Positions 1-5,495 of a DNA stretch of 6,664 bases are shown one piece after another. Position 1 is the first letter of the stretch, and each line of letters starts with the position of its first letter. Made by a program: the position numbers and the translations under genes. The notes below the pieces were generated by a model, which saw only the letters and a list, made by a program, of their open reading frames with translations, did no database searches and was not told the origin of the DNA. This DNA is from Paracoccaceae bacterium (GTDB lineage: Bacteria; Pseudomonadota; Alphaproteobacteria; Rhodobacterales; Rhodobacteraceae), in assembly GCA_007134805.1 (NCBI GenBank), contig SLKB01000404.1:1-6664 (forward strand), read 5' to 3'.

Positions 1-404
1 ACGCCGGGCTCGATCGTCAGGCCGGCCAGCGGATAGAAATCCTCGTAGTCGTAATCCACCTCCTGCGTGAGCGAGGAGAAGTGGATATGCGGCACGCCCG
101 TCATCAGCACCGCAGAGCAGTCATCGCCCGTGCGGTAGACAAGATTGGTCGCAACGGCGGTGTTGCCGCCAGGCCGGTTCTCGATGCGCAGTGGCACGCC
201 GAGGGCTTCTTCCAGATAGGGCTGGGGCTGGCGCGCGGCGGCATCGAACCCGCCACCGGGGCTTGAGACCACGTACATGGTCAGCGCATCCGTCGGCCAG
301 TCATCGGCCGCGGCCGGCAGGGCAAGCCCCGCACCAAGGGCCATCGCGGCTGCGCTGCCGGCAAGGGCCGCCTTGCCTCGGCGAATGGTCGGAATGTCAG
401 TCAT
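1..404 (-). CDS. tctC: TctC-family periplasmic substrate-binding protein, N-terminal part (truncated by window edge)
   Basis: Periplasmic binding protein of the tripartite tricarboxylate transporter (TTT) family, which captures carboxylate-type solutes and delivers them to a TctA/TctB membrane pair. About 134 residues are visible of the roughly 320 usual for the family; the rest lies beyond the left edge. The N-terminus has basic residues (RRGK, 8-11), then an Ala/Leu-rich hydrophobic stretch ending in PAAA-DDWP, giving a likely signal-peptidase cut after Ala33. The mature part shows the family's first binding loop as PGGGFD (49-54) and a second loop as ENRPGGN (75-81). The ATG at 404 is chosen because GGAG lies 7 bases upstream; the in-frame ATG four codons earlier would place that ribosome site inside the gene. 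It lies 51 bases after the deacetylase gene on the same strand, so the two probably share a transcript. Its sequence differs strongly from the other TctC in this window. The twin arginine is not a good Tat match because no S/T directly precedes it. Confidence 0.88.
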   Translation of the reverse strand, partial: MTDIPTIRRGKAALAGSAAAMALGAGLALPAAADDWPTDALTMYVVSSPGGGFDAAARQPQPYLEEALGVPLRIENRPGGNTAVATNLVYRTGDDCSAVLMTGVPHIHFSSLTQEVDYDYEDFYPLAGLTIEPG

Positions 405-421
405 GTCGTTCTCCATATGTT

Positions 422-449
422 GGGGTCAGGGTGGGGCAGGGGGTCAGGG
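422..449 (+). other. G-run cluster with 10-base direct repeat (possible G-quadruplex)
   Basis: The spacer between the deacetylase stop and the left tctC start carries five runs of three or more G on the + strand (422-425, 429-431, 433-436, 439-443, 447-449) with loops of 3, 1, 2 and 3 bases. It is built around two copies of GGGGTCAGGG (422-431 and 440-449). This fits the usual G3+N1-7 quadruplex pattern. Transcription here runs leftwards, so the G-rich strand is the template and the mRNA would be C-rich. Function is unknown; possible effects are polymerase pausing or uneven expression of the two genes. It could also be chance in GC-rich DNA, though the exact repeat argues for local duplication. 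Confidence 0.5.
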
Positions 450-455
450 CCTTCT

Positions 456-1364
456 TTACGGGCCTGTATCGCCCCTGTCGTCGGGGTGCGGCTCGGCGGC
501 CGCATACCAGTCGGCGATCTCCGATCCGGTCAGAAAGGCCACATCGTCGCGCGCGGCCAGCGCCTCGAGCACGCGCGCCAGATGCACGAGGCGATGCGGC
601 ACTGCGATCAGATGCGGGTGCAGCCCGATCCCGAGCACGGCCGTCCGGCCCGCGGCCTCTGGCCGGTCGAACCAGGCGATCGTATCCATGATGCGTGTCG
701 CGAAATCGGCGGCGGGCTGGTTCTGCACCGCGAAAACGACACTGTCATTGAGTTCCATCGAATAGGGCATGGCCATCAGCCGCCCCGTCCGCGTCGCCAT
801 CCAGCAGGGCAGATCGTCGATCCCCCAGTTCATGCAATAGGAAAAGCCCTGTTCTGCCAGCAGATCGGGGGTGATCGCGGTCTCGCGCAGCCCGGGCGAG
901 AGCCATCCGCGCACCGGGCCACCCGCGAACTCGGCCAGTTCGGTCGCCACGCGCCGGATCTGCTCCTCCTCGCCCACGCCGGTCACGGCCTGCTGCACCA
1001 GCCCGTGGCCGATGAATTCCCAGCCCGCCCGGCGCATCGCCTCGGCCGCTTGCGGATAGACGCGGATCACATCGAGATTGACACTGGCCGACGCCGGCAG
1101 GCCCTGCGCGCCGAACAGCTCGATCAGGCGCGGCAGCCCGCAGCGAATCCCGTATTCGGCCCAGGAAAAATTGCACACATCCGGGATCGTCTCGCGCCCA
1201 TGCGGCGAGGGCAGGACCGCGCGCGGCATCGCGGCAGCAAAGGGCCAGTGTTCGACATTGACGACAAGATGCACAAGCAATCGCTTGCCGCCCGGCCCCT
1301 TGAGGGACGCCCGCTCGCTTGCGAGCTGGAACGCGACCCGGGGGTTTGACGCGACTGCCTTCAT
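456..1364 (-). CDS. PuuE-like polysaccharide deacetylase (NodB-fold) family protein
   Basis: A 302-residue cytoplasmic protein with no signal peptide. Its order of motifs resembles the PuuE branch of the NodB/polysaccharide-deacetylase fold: a first beta strand LVVNVEHW (33-40), SWAEYG (67-72), the helix ending GWEFIGHG (114-121), GWLSPGLRET (153-162), DDLPCW (183-188), MPYSMELND (199-207) and GIGLHPHLIAVPHR (245-258). PuuE of Pseudomonas is an allantoinase that opens the hydantoin ring and, unlike true deacetylases, works without a metal. Here the NodB Asp-Asp motif is replaced by Val-Glu-His and the H-x3-H metal motif is reduced to GHG with no following His, so metal-dependent sugar deacetylation is doubtful. 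A hydrolytic C-N amidase role is inferred; the substrate is unknown. The ATG start is supported by GAGGGG 6 bases upstream. It follows its own promoter downstream of lysR and precedes the left tctC. Family call is firm, function is not. Confidence 0.82.
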   Translation of the reverse strand: MKAVASNPRVAFQLASERASLKGPGGKRLLVHLVVNVEHWPFAAAMPRAVLPSPHGRETIPDVCNFSWAEYGIRCGLPRLIELFGAQGLPASASVNLDVIRVYPQAAEAMRRAGWEFIGHGLVQQAVTGVGEEEQIRRVATELAEFAGGPVRGWLSPGLRETAITPDLLAEQGFSYCMNWGIDDLPCWMATRTGRLMAMPYSMELNDSVVFAVQNQPAADFATRIMDTIAWFDRPEAAGRTAVLGIGLHPHLIAVPHRLVHLARVLEALAARDDVAFLTGSEIADWYAAAEPHPDDRGDTGP

Positions 1365-1401
1365 CTTCTGCCCCTCTCCTGTCTGGCGGGTGACATCATC
1401 T

Positions 1402-1434
1402 GATATCTTATATAATATATAATTCTAAGAGATC
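1402..1434. promoter_or_regulatory. 33-base imperfect dyad overlapping the deacetylase promoter (candidate operator)
   Basis: GATATCTTA (1402-1410) and TAAGAGATC (1426-1434) form an inverted repeat matching at 8 of 9 positions around a 15-base A/T-only core apart from its last base. The right arm overlaps the predicted -10 element (1422-1427), and the core covers the predicted start of transcription near 1415. A protein bound here would block the promoter. The half-site centres are about 24 bases apart, a little over two helical turns. The regulator is not identified; it could be the neighbouring LysR-type protein or an outside repressor such as a GntR-type one. Confidence 0.45.
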
Positions 1435-1451
1435 GGTTTTCGAATTGTCAA
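1422..1451 (-). promoter_or_regulatory. Sigma-70-type promoter for the deacetylase/tctC pair
   Basis: Read on the minus strand, TTGACA (1446-1451, perfect -35) is followed after 18 bases by TAGAAT (1422-1427, five of six to the -10 consensus). The start of transcription would fall near 1415, giving a leader of about 50 bases before the deacetylase ATG at 1364. This means the deacetylase gene can be expressed separately from lysR although both lie on the same strand. The AT-rich patch stands out sharply from the GC-rich surroundings. Confidence 0.6.
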
Positions 1452-1497
1452 CCCCGCAGCCTGCGGCGCTCCGGCGCGGGGGCGAATTCGGGCAGGA

Positions 1498-2376
1498 TCA
1501 GCCTTCGATCTGTGCAACCTCGTCCAGCAAAACGGCCTGCAACTGCGCCAGCACGCGCGAGCGTGACGACACCTGGCGCTGGACGAGCCCCACGCAACGT
1601 GTGATGGCACCCTCGCTGAAGGGGCGCGGGTCCAGTGTGCCGGGACGGATGTTGTAGAGCGCGATTCGCGGCACGAGCGCGACACCAAGCCCCGCCTGCA
1701 CCATGCCGACGACCGCAGGCATCGTATTGGTCACCGCAACCTCGCGCGGGGTGACCGACAGGCGCGAGAGTTCGGTCTCGATCTGGCGGGCGAGCGGCAC
1801 GCTGGTGGCATAGCGGATGAAAGGCAGATCGCGCAGCAGTTCCAGATCAGACCGCGCCTGATGCCCGGGCGGCGCCACCAGCACCAGCGGCTCGGTCAGG
1901 ATCGGGGCCCAGATCAGGCCAGTGGGGATGCCCACATGCTCGGCCACGAGCGCGGCATCGATTCGCCCGGCCGCGACATTCGAGACCAGCGCCTCGGACA
2001 TGCCCACGCTCATCTCGAAGGTGAGATCCGGGAAATGCACCCGCATCGCCGCGAAAGCCCGAGGCACAAGATGCGTGGAAACTGTGCGAATTGACCCGAA
2101 AGTCAGCACTCCCGCCGTCCGCCCGCCGGAAATGATCATGCGCGTTTCGGTCATTGTCTGCACGATCGAGCGCGCGGCCCGCAGCACTTCCTCACCCTTC
2201 GCGTTGAGCTGCAAGGGCCGCTTCTTGCGGTCGAAGAGCGCCACCCCCAACTCGCCCTCAAGCGCTTGAATCTGCTGGCTTACCGCTGACGGGGTCAGGT
2301 GCACGACCTCGGCCGCGGCGGCCAGGCTGCCAGTGTCGGCCACGGCGACCAAAGTCTGAAGCTGACGGATATCCAT
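1498..2376 (-). CDS. LysR-family transcriptional regulator
   Basis: A 292-residue LysR-type regulator, close to the usual 290-310. The N-terminal winged helix-turn-helix is clear: MDIRQLQTLVAVADTGS at 1-17, then AAAAEVVHLTPSAVSQQIQALE (19-40) and LGVALFDRKKRPLQLN (43-58), followed by a linker helix to about residue 85. The rest is the periplasmic-binding-protein-like effector domain (about 90-290), including an MVQAGLGVALVPR segment typical of LysR proteins. Such proteins act as tetramers and usually activate a divergent gene in response to a small ligand. The gene is divergent from the TTT/GGT operon across 133 bases and lies upstream of the deacetylase gene on the same strand, so it probably controls one or both arms, with the transported solute or a breakdown product as likely ligand (inference). 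The ATG start has only a weak ribosome site upstream (AAGCCGG), common for LysR genes; it is chosen because the helix-turn-helix begins right after it. Confidence 0.93.
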   Translation of the reverse strand: MDIRQLQTLVAVADTGSLAAAAEVVHLTPSAVSQQIQALEGELGVALFDRKKRPLQLNAKGEEVLRAARSIVQTMTETRMIISGGRTAGVLTFGSIRTVSTHLVPRAFAAMRVHFPDLTFEMSVGMSEALVSNVAAGRIDAALVAEHVGIPTGLIWAPILTEPLVLVAPPGHQARSDLELLRDLPFIRYATSVPLARQIETELSRLSVTPREVAVTNTMPAVVGMVQAGLGVALVPRIALYNIRPGTLDPRPFSEGAITRCVGLVQRQVSSRSRVLAQLQAVLLDEVAQIEG

Positions 2377-2385
2377 CCGGCTTGT

Positions 2386-2400
2386 TTAAGTTATGCTTCA
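2386..2400. promoter_or_regulatory. Candidate LysR-type binding dyad in the divergent region
   Basis: TTAAG-N5-CTTCA is an inverted repeat with one mismatched pair (TTAAG against CTTAA expected). Size, A/T-rich flanks and the position between divergent lysR and tctC fit a LysR-type recognition box, which is classically a short dyad of T-N11-A shape; here the outer T and A are 13 apart, so the match is loose. It lies just upstream of the suggested -10 for the right operon and only 9 bases from the lysR start codon, which would also suit autorepression. Confidence 0.3.
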
Positions 2401-2413
2401 TCAAAACACAAAA

Positions 2414-2419
2414 TATATT
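2414..2419 (+). promoter_or_regulatory. Possible -10 element of the TTT/GGT operon
   Basis: TATATT lies in the only A/T-rich patch upstream of the right operon. No good -35 sits at 16-18 bases (TTATGC at 2391-2396 is poor), as is common at promoters needing a LysR-type activator. If used, transcription would start near 2426 and leave a leader of about 84 bases. Weak evidence from position and composition only. Confidence 0.3.
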
Positions 2420-2424
2420 CGCTT

Positions 2425-2503
2425 CCTACGCTTTTTCTTTCTTTGTAGGCCTTCGGGTTAATCCGAAACGCCTTCACAGGCAGCAACGCGAAACCTGAAG
2501 GAG
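2425..2503 (+). promoter_or_regulatory. Structured 5' leader with three inverted repeats, the last covering the ribosome binding site
   Basis: Three inverted repeats follow one another. The first is CCTAC (2425-2429) with GTAGG (2445-2449), around a pyrimidine-rich 15-base loop. The second is TTCGGG-TTAA-TCCGAA (2452-2467), a near-perfect palindrome whose only non-Watson-Crick pair is G-T, which would wobble in RNA. The third is CCTTCA (2471-2476) with TGAAGG (2496-2501), extendable by GG:CC past a two-base bulge. The third pairs with most of the Shine-Dalgarno AAGGAG (2498-2503) of tctC. A copy of GCCTTC also occurs at 2449-2454, so a competing pairing with GAAGG is possible. Translation control by RNA folding is inferred; no known riboswitch class is recognised. 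Confidence 0.4.
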
Positions 2504-2509
2504 AGCCAC

Positions 2510-3460
2510 ATGACGATCTTCTCACGCAGTCTTGCCGGGGCCGGCATGGCCATCACCCTCGCCGCAACGCCCGCTCTTGCGGATGAGTATCCGACCCGGT
2601 CGGTCGAATTCATCGTGCCCTGGGCACCGGGCGGCGGCAGCGATGTGCTGATGCGCATCGTCGCCAACAATGTCGGGCCCTATCTCGGCGCCGAGATGCC
2701 GGTGATCAATATCGGCGGCGTCGGCGGCACGGTCGGTCTGGCCGAGGCGTCGGACCGCGCGGCCGATGGCTACACGATCAGCCAGGTGCATGAAGGGCTG
2801 CTGACCGCGACCGCGACCGGTGTCACCGATCTGGCCTGGGACGATTTCGACCCCATCGCGCTGATGACCGCCTCGCCGCAATTCCTGGTGGCTGCGACCG
2901 ATCAGCCCTTCGACACATTCGAGGGGCTGGTCGAATATGCCCAGGCCAATCCCGGCGAGCTGACCATCGGCGTGACACTGGGCGGCGTGCCGCATCTCAA
3001 CGCCGCCATGATCGCCGAGGCCTTCGATCTCGATTGGCGCTATGTGGGCTATGAAGGCACTGGCGAGCGGATCCGCGCCGTGGTGGGCGGCAATCTCGAT
3101 CTCGCGATCGGCGACATCTCGTCCTCGCTGCAATTCGCCGAGAATGGCGATCTGATCTTCCTCGCGTCCGGGACGGCCGAGCGGATGGAGCAGACCCCCG
3201 ATGTGCCGACCTTCGCCGAACTGGGCGCGGATCTCGATCTGCTGATCACCCGCGGCATCGTCATGCCACAGGGCGCGCCGGAAGAGGCACAGGCGCGGAT
3301 GGAAGCCGCGCTCGAGGCGCTGTCGCAGGACGAGACCTTCATCACGCAGGTCAACAATGCCGGCGCTGACGTGATGTTCCGGGGCCGCGAAGAGTATCGC
3401 GACTATCTCGAGGACCTCGCCGATGCAGTGACGCGCCTGTCCGAGGTGATTGCGCCTTGA
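2510..3460 (+). CDS. tctC: TctC-family periplasmic substrate-binding protein (TTT system)
   Basis: Full-length (316 residues) binding protein of a tripartite tricarboxylate transporter. The signal peptide is clear: short basic start, hydrophobic core, and TPALA-DEYP with cleavage after Ala24. The mature protein starts with YPTRSVEFIVPWAPGGGSD (27-45), the first ligand loop of the family, and keeps the later ITRGIVMPQGAPEE-type and C-terminal helical segments. Oddly, the second loop, usually N-R-P-G-A-G-G, reads N-I-G-G-V-G-G (67-73), losing the Arg and Pro; the left tctC keeps NRPGG. This suggests an altered ligand pocket. Start: ATG with AAGGAG 6 bases upstream, part of an inverted repeat. 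It is first in the operon and overlaps tctB by four bases (TTGA), indicating translational coupling. Ligand unknown; TTT binding proteins commonly take citrate, other dicarboxylates, aromatic acids or amino-acid-like acids. Confidence 0.93.
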   Translation: MTIFSRSLAGAGMAITLAATPALADEYPTRSVEFIVPWAPGGGSDVLMRIVANNVGPYLGAEMPVINIGGVGGTVGLAEASDRAADGYTISQVHEGLLTATATGVTDLAWDDFDPIALMTASPQFLVAATDQPFDTFEGLVEYAQANPGELTIGVTLGGVPHLNAAMIAEAFDLDWRYVGYEGTGERIRAVVGGNLDLAIGDISSSLQFAENGDLIFLASGTAERMEQTPDVPTFAELGADLDLLITRGIVMPQGAPEEAQARMEAALEALSQDETFITQVNNAGADVMFRGREEYRDYLEDLADAVTRLSEVIAP

Positions 3461-3966
3461 GCGGGGAGAACCAGGAATTGCAGAACAGCGAGTCGGGCGA
3501 GATCGCCCGGCTTCTGTCCTATGTCGCGTTGCTCGCGGCCTCGGTCGGGCTGTTTCTCGAGGCCCGGTCCATTCCCACCTCGCGCTTCGAGGCCCTCGGC
3601 GCGGGCGCCTTTCCGATGCTGGTGCATGGCGCGCTGATCCTGCTTCTGATCGGGGCGATCATCGGCTCGCTGTGCAGCATACCGGCCGCCGCCTATCCGC
3701 GCTTCGCCCGCACGGTCCCGCTCTGGGCGCGCGAACGCCGGCTGGTGCTGTTCATGTTCCTGTGCCTGCTGGGCTACATGGCGACGCTGCCCGTGATGGG
3801 CTATGCGATCACCACGCTGATCTTTCTTCTGGTCCTGCTGCTGACCCTGTCGCCCAGGACCAAGTCCGCGATCGCGCTCAGCGTCGTGCTGGCGCTGGTC
3901 TTTTCCTACGGGCTCAACTGGCTTTTCGCCGAATTGTTCAACGTCTTCCTGCCACGGGGGAGGTAA
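3457..3966 (+). CDS. tctB: TctB-family small membrane subunit of the tripartite tricarboxylate transporter
   Basis: A 169-residue inner-membrane protein, typical TctB length, with about four or five hydrophobic segments: 18-35, 53-72, 96-131 (long enough for two helices around GYMATLPVMGYA) and 138-165. The GAGAFP motif (48-53), just before the second helix, is characteristic of the family. TctB is poorly conserved in sequence and is thought to support assembly or coupling of TctA. The start is TTG at 3457, overlapping the tctC stop as TTGA; GAGGTG (3443-3448) lies 8 bases upstream, and the next internal Met is 54 residues in and would delete the first helix, so TTG is preferred. Placement between tctC and tctA in the order CBA confirms the call. 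Confidence 0.9.
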   Translation: MSGENQELQNSESGEIARLLSYVALLAASVGLFLEARSIPTSRFEALGAGAFPMLVHGALILLLIGAIIGSLCSIPAAAYPRFARTVPLWARERRLVLFMFLCLLGYMATLPVMGYAITTLIFLLVLLLTLSPRTKSAIALSVVLALVFSYGLNWLFAELFNVFLPRGR

Positions 3967-3972
3967 GACACC

Positions 3973-5493
3973 ATGGATGCATTCCTCATGGGCGCCGCAG
4001 AGGTGCTCTCGCTCACCACACTCACGATGATGTTCTTCGGCGCGATCGCCGGCATCGTCTCGGCCGCGATCCCGGGCTTCACGGTCACCATGGCGATCGT
4101 GCTGACGCTGCCCCTGACCTTCGCGCTGCCGCCCCTGCAGGGCGTGGCGGTGATGCTCTCGGTCTATGTGGGGGGCTACACGGGCGGGCTGATCTCGGCG
4201 GCCCTGCTGGGGATCCCCGGCACCCCCTCGGCGCTGGCCACGACCTTCGACGCCTATCCGATGGCGCGCAAGGGCCAGCCGGGGCGGGCGCTCTCGCTCG
4301 GGGTCTGGGCGTCGTTCTTCGGCACGCTGATCTCGACGCTGGTGCTGATCGTGGCCGCCCCCCCGCTTGCGATCTTCGCAGTCCGGCTGGGGCCGTGGGA
4401 GTATTTCTCGCTCATCGTCTTTGCGCTGACGATCGTGGCCTCGCTGGTGGGCCATTCGCTGCAGCGCGGGCTCATCGCGGCGCTGATCGGGCTTGCCATT
4501 GCGACCATCGGCGCCGATCCGATGATGGGACGGCCGCGCTTCGACATGGGGATCGACGCGCTGCGCGCGGGGCTGCCTTTCCTCGTGGTCCTGATCGGGA
4601 TCTACGCGATCTCGCAGCTCGCCTCCGAGGTCGAGGACCCCAATTCCATCAAGCGCGGCGAGAAACTGGTGAAGGGCGAGATCAAATTCGACAATTTCGC
4701 CGTGATGCGCGAAGTGCTGATGCGCCCGGTCAACCTGATCCGGTCCTCGATGGTGGGCGTCGCGGTCGGCGCGCTGCCCGGTGCGGGCGGCTCGATCGCG
4801 AACCTGATCGCCTATGATCAGGCCAAGCGCGCCTCCAAAACCCCCGAGGAATTCGGCAAGGGCACGCCCGAAGGCGTGATCGCCTCGGAAGCGGGCAATT
4901 CGGCGACGGCCGGCGGCGGCATGATCCCGATGATCTCGCTCGGCATCCCGGGCTCTGCGGTTGATGCGATCCTGCTCGCCGCGCTGATGGTGCACGGCAT
5001 CTCGATCGGGCCGCGGCTGATCATGGACAATCCCGATCTCGTCTATGGCATGTTCATCGCGATGGCGGTGTCCAGCCTGATGATGCTGGTGGTCTGCCTC
5101 GTCTCGATGCGCGCCTTCCTGCGCGTGGCCGAAGTGCCGAAATGGGTGATCGTGCCCGTGGTGCTGGTCTGCTGCATCGTGGGGACCTTCGCGCTCAACA
5201 ACCGGATCACGGATCTCTACCTGCTGCTGGCGATCGGGGTGGTGGGCTACGCGCTCAAGGCGCTCGACTATCCGCTGGCGCCGCTGGTGCTCGCAGTGAT
5301 CCTTGGCCCCATCGCCGAGACCAATCTGCGCCGCGCGCTGATGACGCAGGATGACTGGACGCTGTTCTTCACCCGGCCGGTAAGCCTGATCTTCCTGGTG
5401 GCGGCGCTGCTGTCGATTGCCTGGGCGGTGCGCGGCATCCTCAAATCCCGCGCAAACGCGGGCTCCCAACCCACTGATGTAAAGGACACGTGA
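3973..5493 (+). CDS. tctA: TctA-family large membrane permease of the tripartite tricarboxylate transporter
   Basis: A 506-residue polytopic inner-membrane protein, the usual TctA length (about 500), which forms the transport channel driven by the ion gradient. The family's two-fold internal repeat is visible: GAIAGIVSAAIPGF (23-36) is mirrored by GALPGAGGSIA from about 266, and GGYTGGLISAALLGIPGTPS (67-86) by the block GTPEGVIASEAGN (297-309), then TAGGGMIPMISLGIPGSA (312-329). AYPMARKG near residue 95 is also typical. About ten to twelve strongly hydrophobic segments fill the rest. The charged C-terminus (RGILKSRAN) suggests a cytoplasmic tail. The ATG follows the tctB stop by 6 bases, with GGGGGAGG 9 bases upstream. 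The stop lies two bases before the next ATG, so the GGT-family gene is translated from the same message. Confidence 0.96.
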   Translation: MDAFLMGAAEVLSLTTLTMMFFGAIAGIVSAAIPGFTVTMAIVLTLPLTFALPPLQGVAVMLSVYVGGYTGGLISAALLGIPGTPSALATTFDAYPMARKGQPGRALSLGVWASFFGTLISTLVLIVAAPPLAIFAVRLGPWEYFSLIVFALTIVASLVGHSLQRGLIAALIGLAIATIGADPMMGRPRFDMGIDALRAGLPFLVVLIGIYAISQLASEVEDPNSIKRGEKLVKGEIKFDNFAVMREVLMRPVNLIRSSMVGVAVGALPGAGGSIANLIAYDQAKRASKTPEEFGKGTPEGVIASEAGNSATAGGGMIPMISLGIPGSAVDAILLAALMVHGISIGPRLIMDNPDLVYGMFIAMAVSSLMMLVVCLVSMRAFLRVAEVPKWVIVPVVLVCCIVGTFALNNRITDLYLLLAIGVVGYALKALDYPLAPLVLAVILGPIAETNLRRALMTQDDWTLFFTRPVSLIFLVAALLSIAWAVRGILKSRANAGSQPTDVKDT

Positions 5494-5495
5494 TC

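Noticed and set aside
360..404. Twin-arginine export signal on the left TctC
   Set aside because: The RR pair lacks the S/T before and the F-L-K pattern after it. An ordinary Sec signal fits better.
417..1349. A 310-codon + strand open frame opposite the deacetylase gene
   Set aside because: No family resemblance and Arg/His/Pro-rich. The minus-strand frame shows ordered PuuE-like motifs and a good ribosome site.
1452..1481. GC-rich stem-loops after the lysR stop (inner CCGCA/TGCGG at 1454-1466, outer CCCCGC/GCGGGG) as a terminator
   Set aside because: On the minus strand no T-run follows; the sequence continues into TTGACA of the next promoter. A weak pause is possible, but not a supported intrinsic terminator.
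2411..2440. AT-rich and pyrimidine-rich patch as a mobile-element scar or attachment site
   Set aside because: No terminal repeats, target duplication, integrase or tRNA end nearby. It is explained as a promoter and leader region.
1365..2509. Both intergenic regions (1365-1497 and 2377-2509) are exactly 133 bases
   Set aside because: They share no alignable sequence or common dyad, so the equal length is coincidence.
3403..5469. A 688-codon open frame on the minus strand opposite tctB and tctA
   Set aside because: Its product is extremely rich in His, Arg, Asp and Gln with no recognisable domain. It mirrors GC-rich codons of the real tctB/tctA frames, whose products match known families in full.
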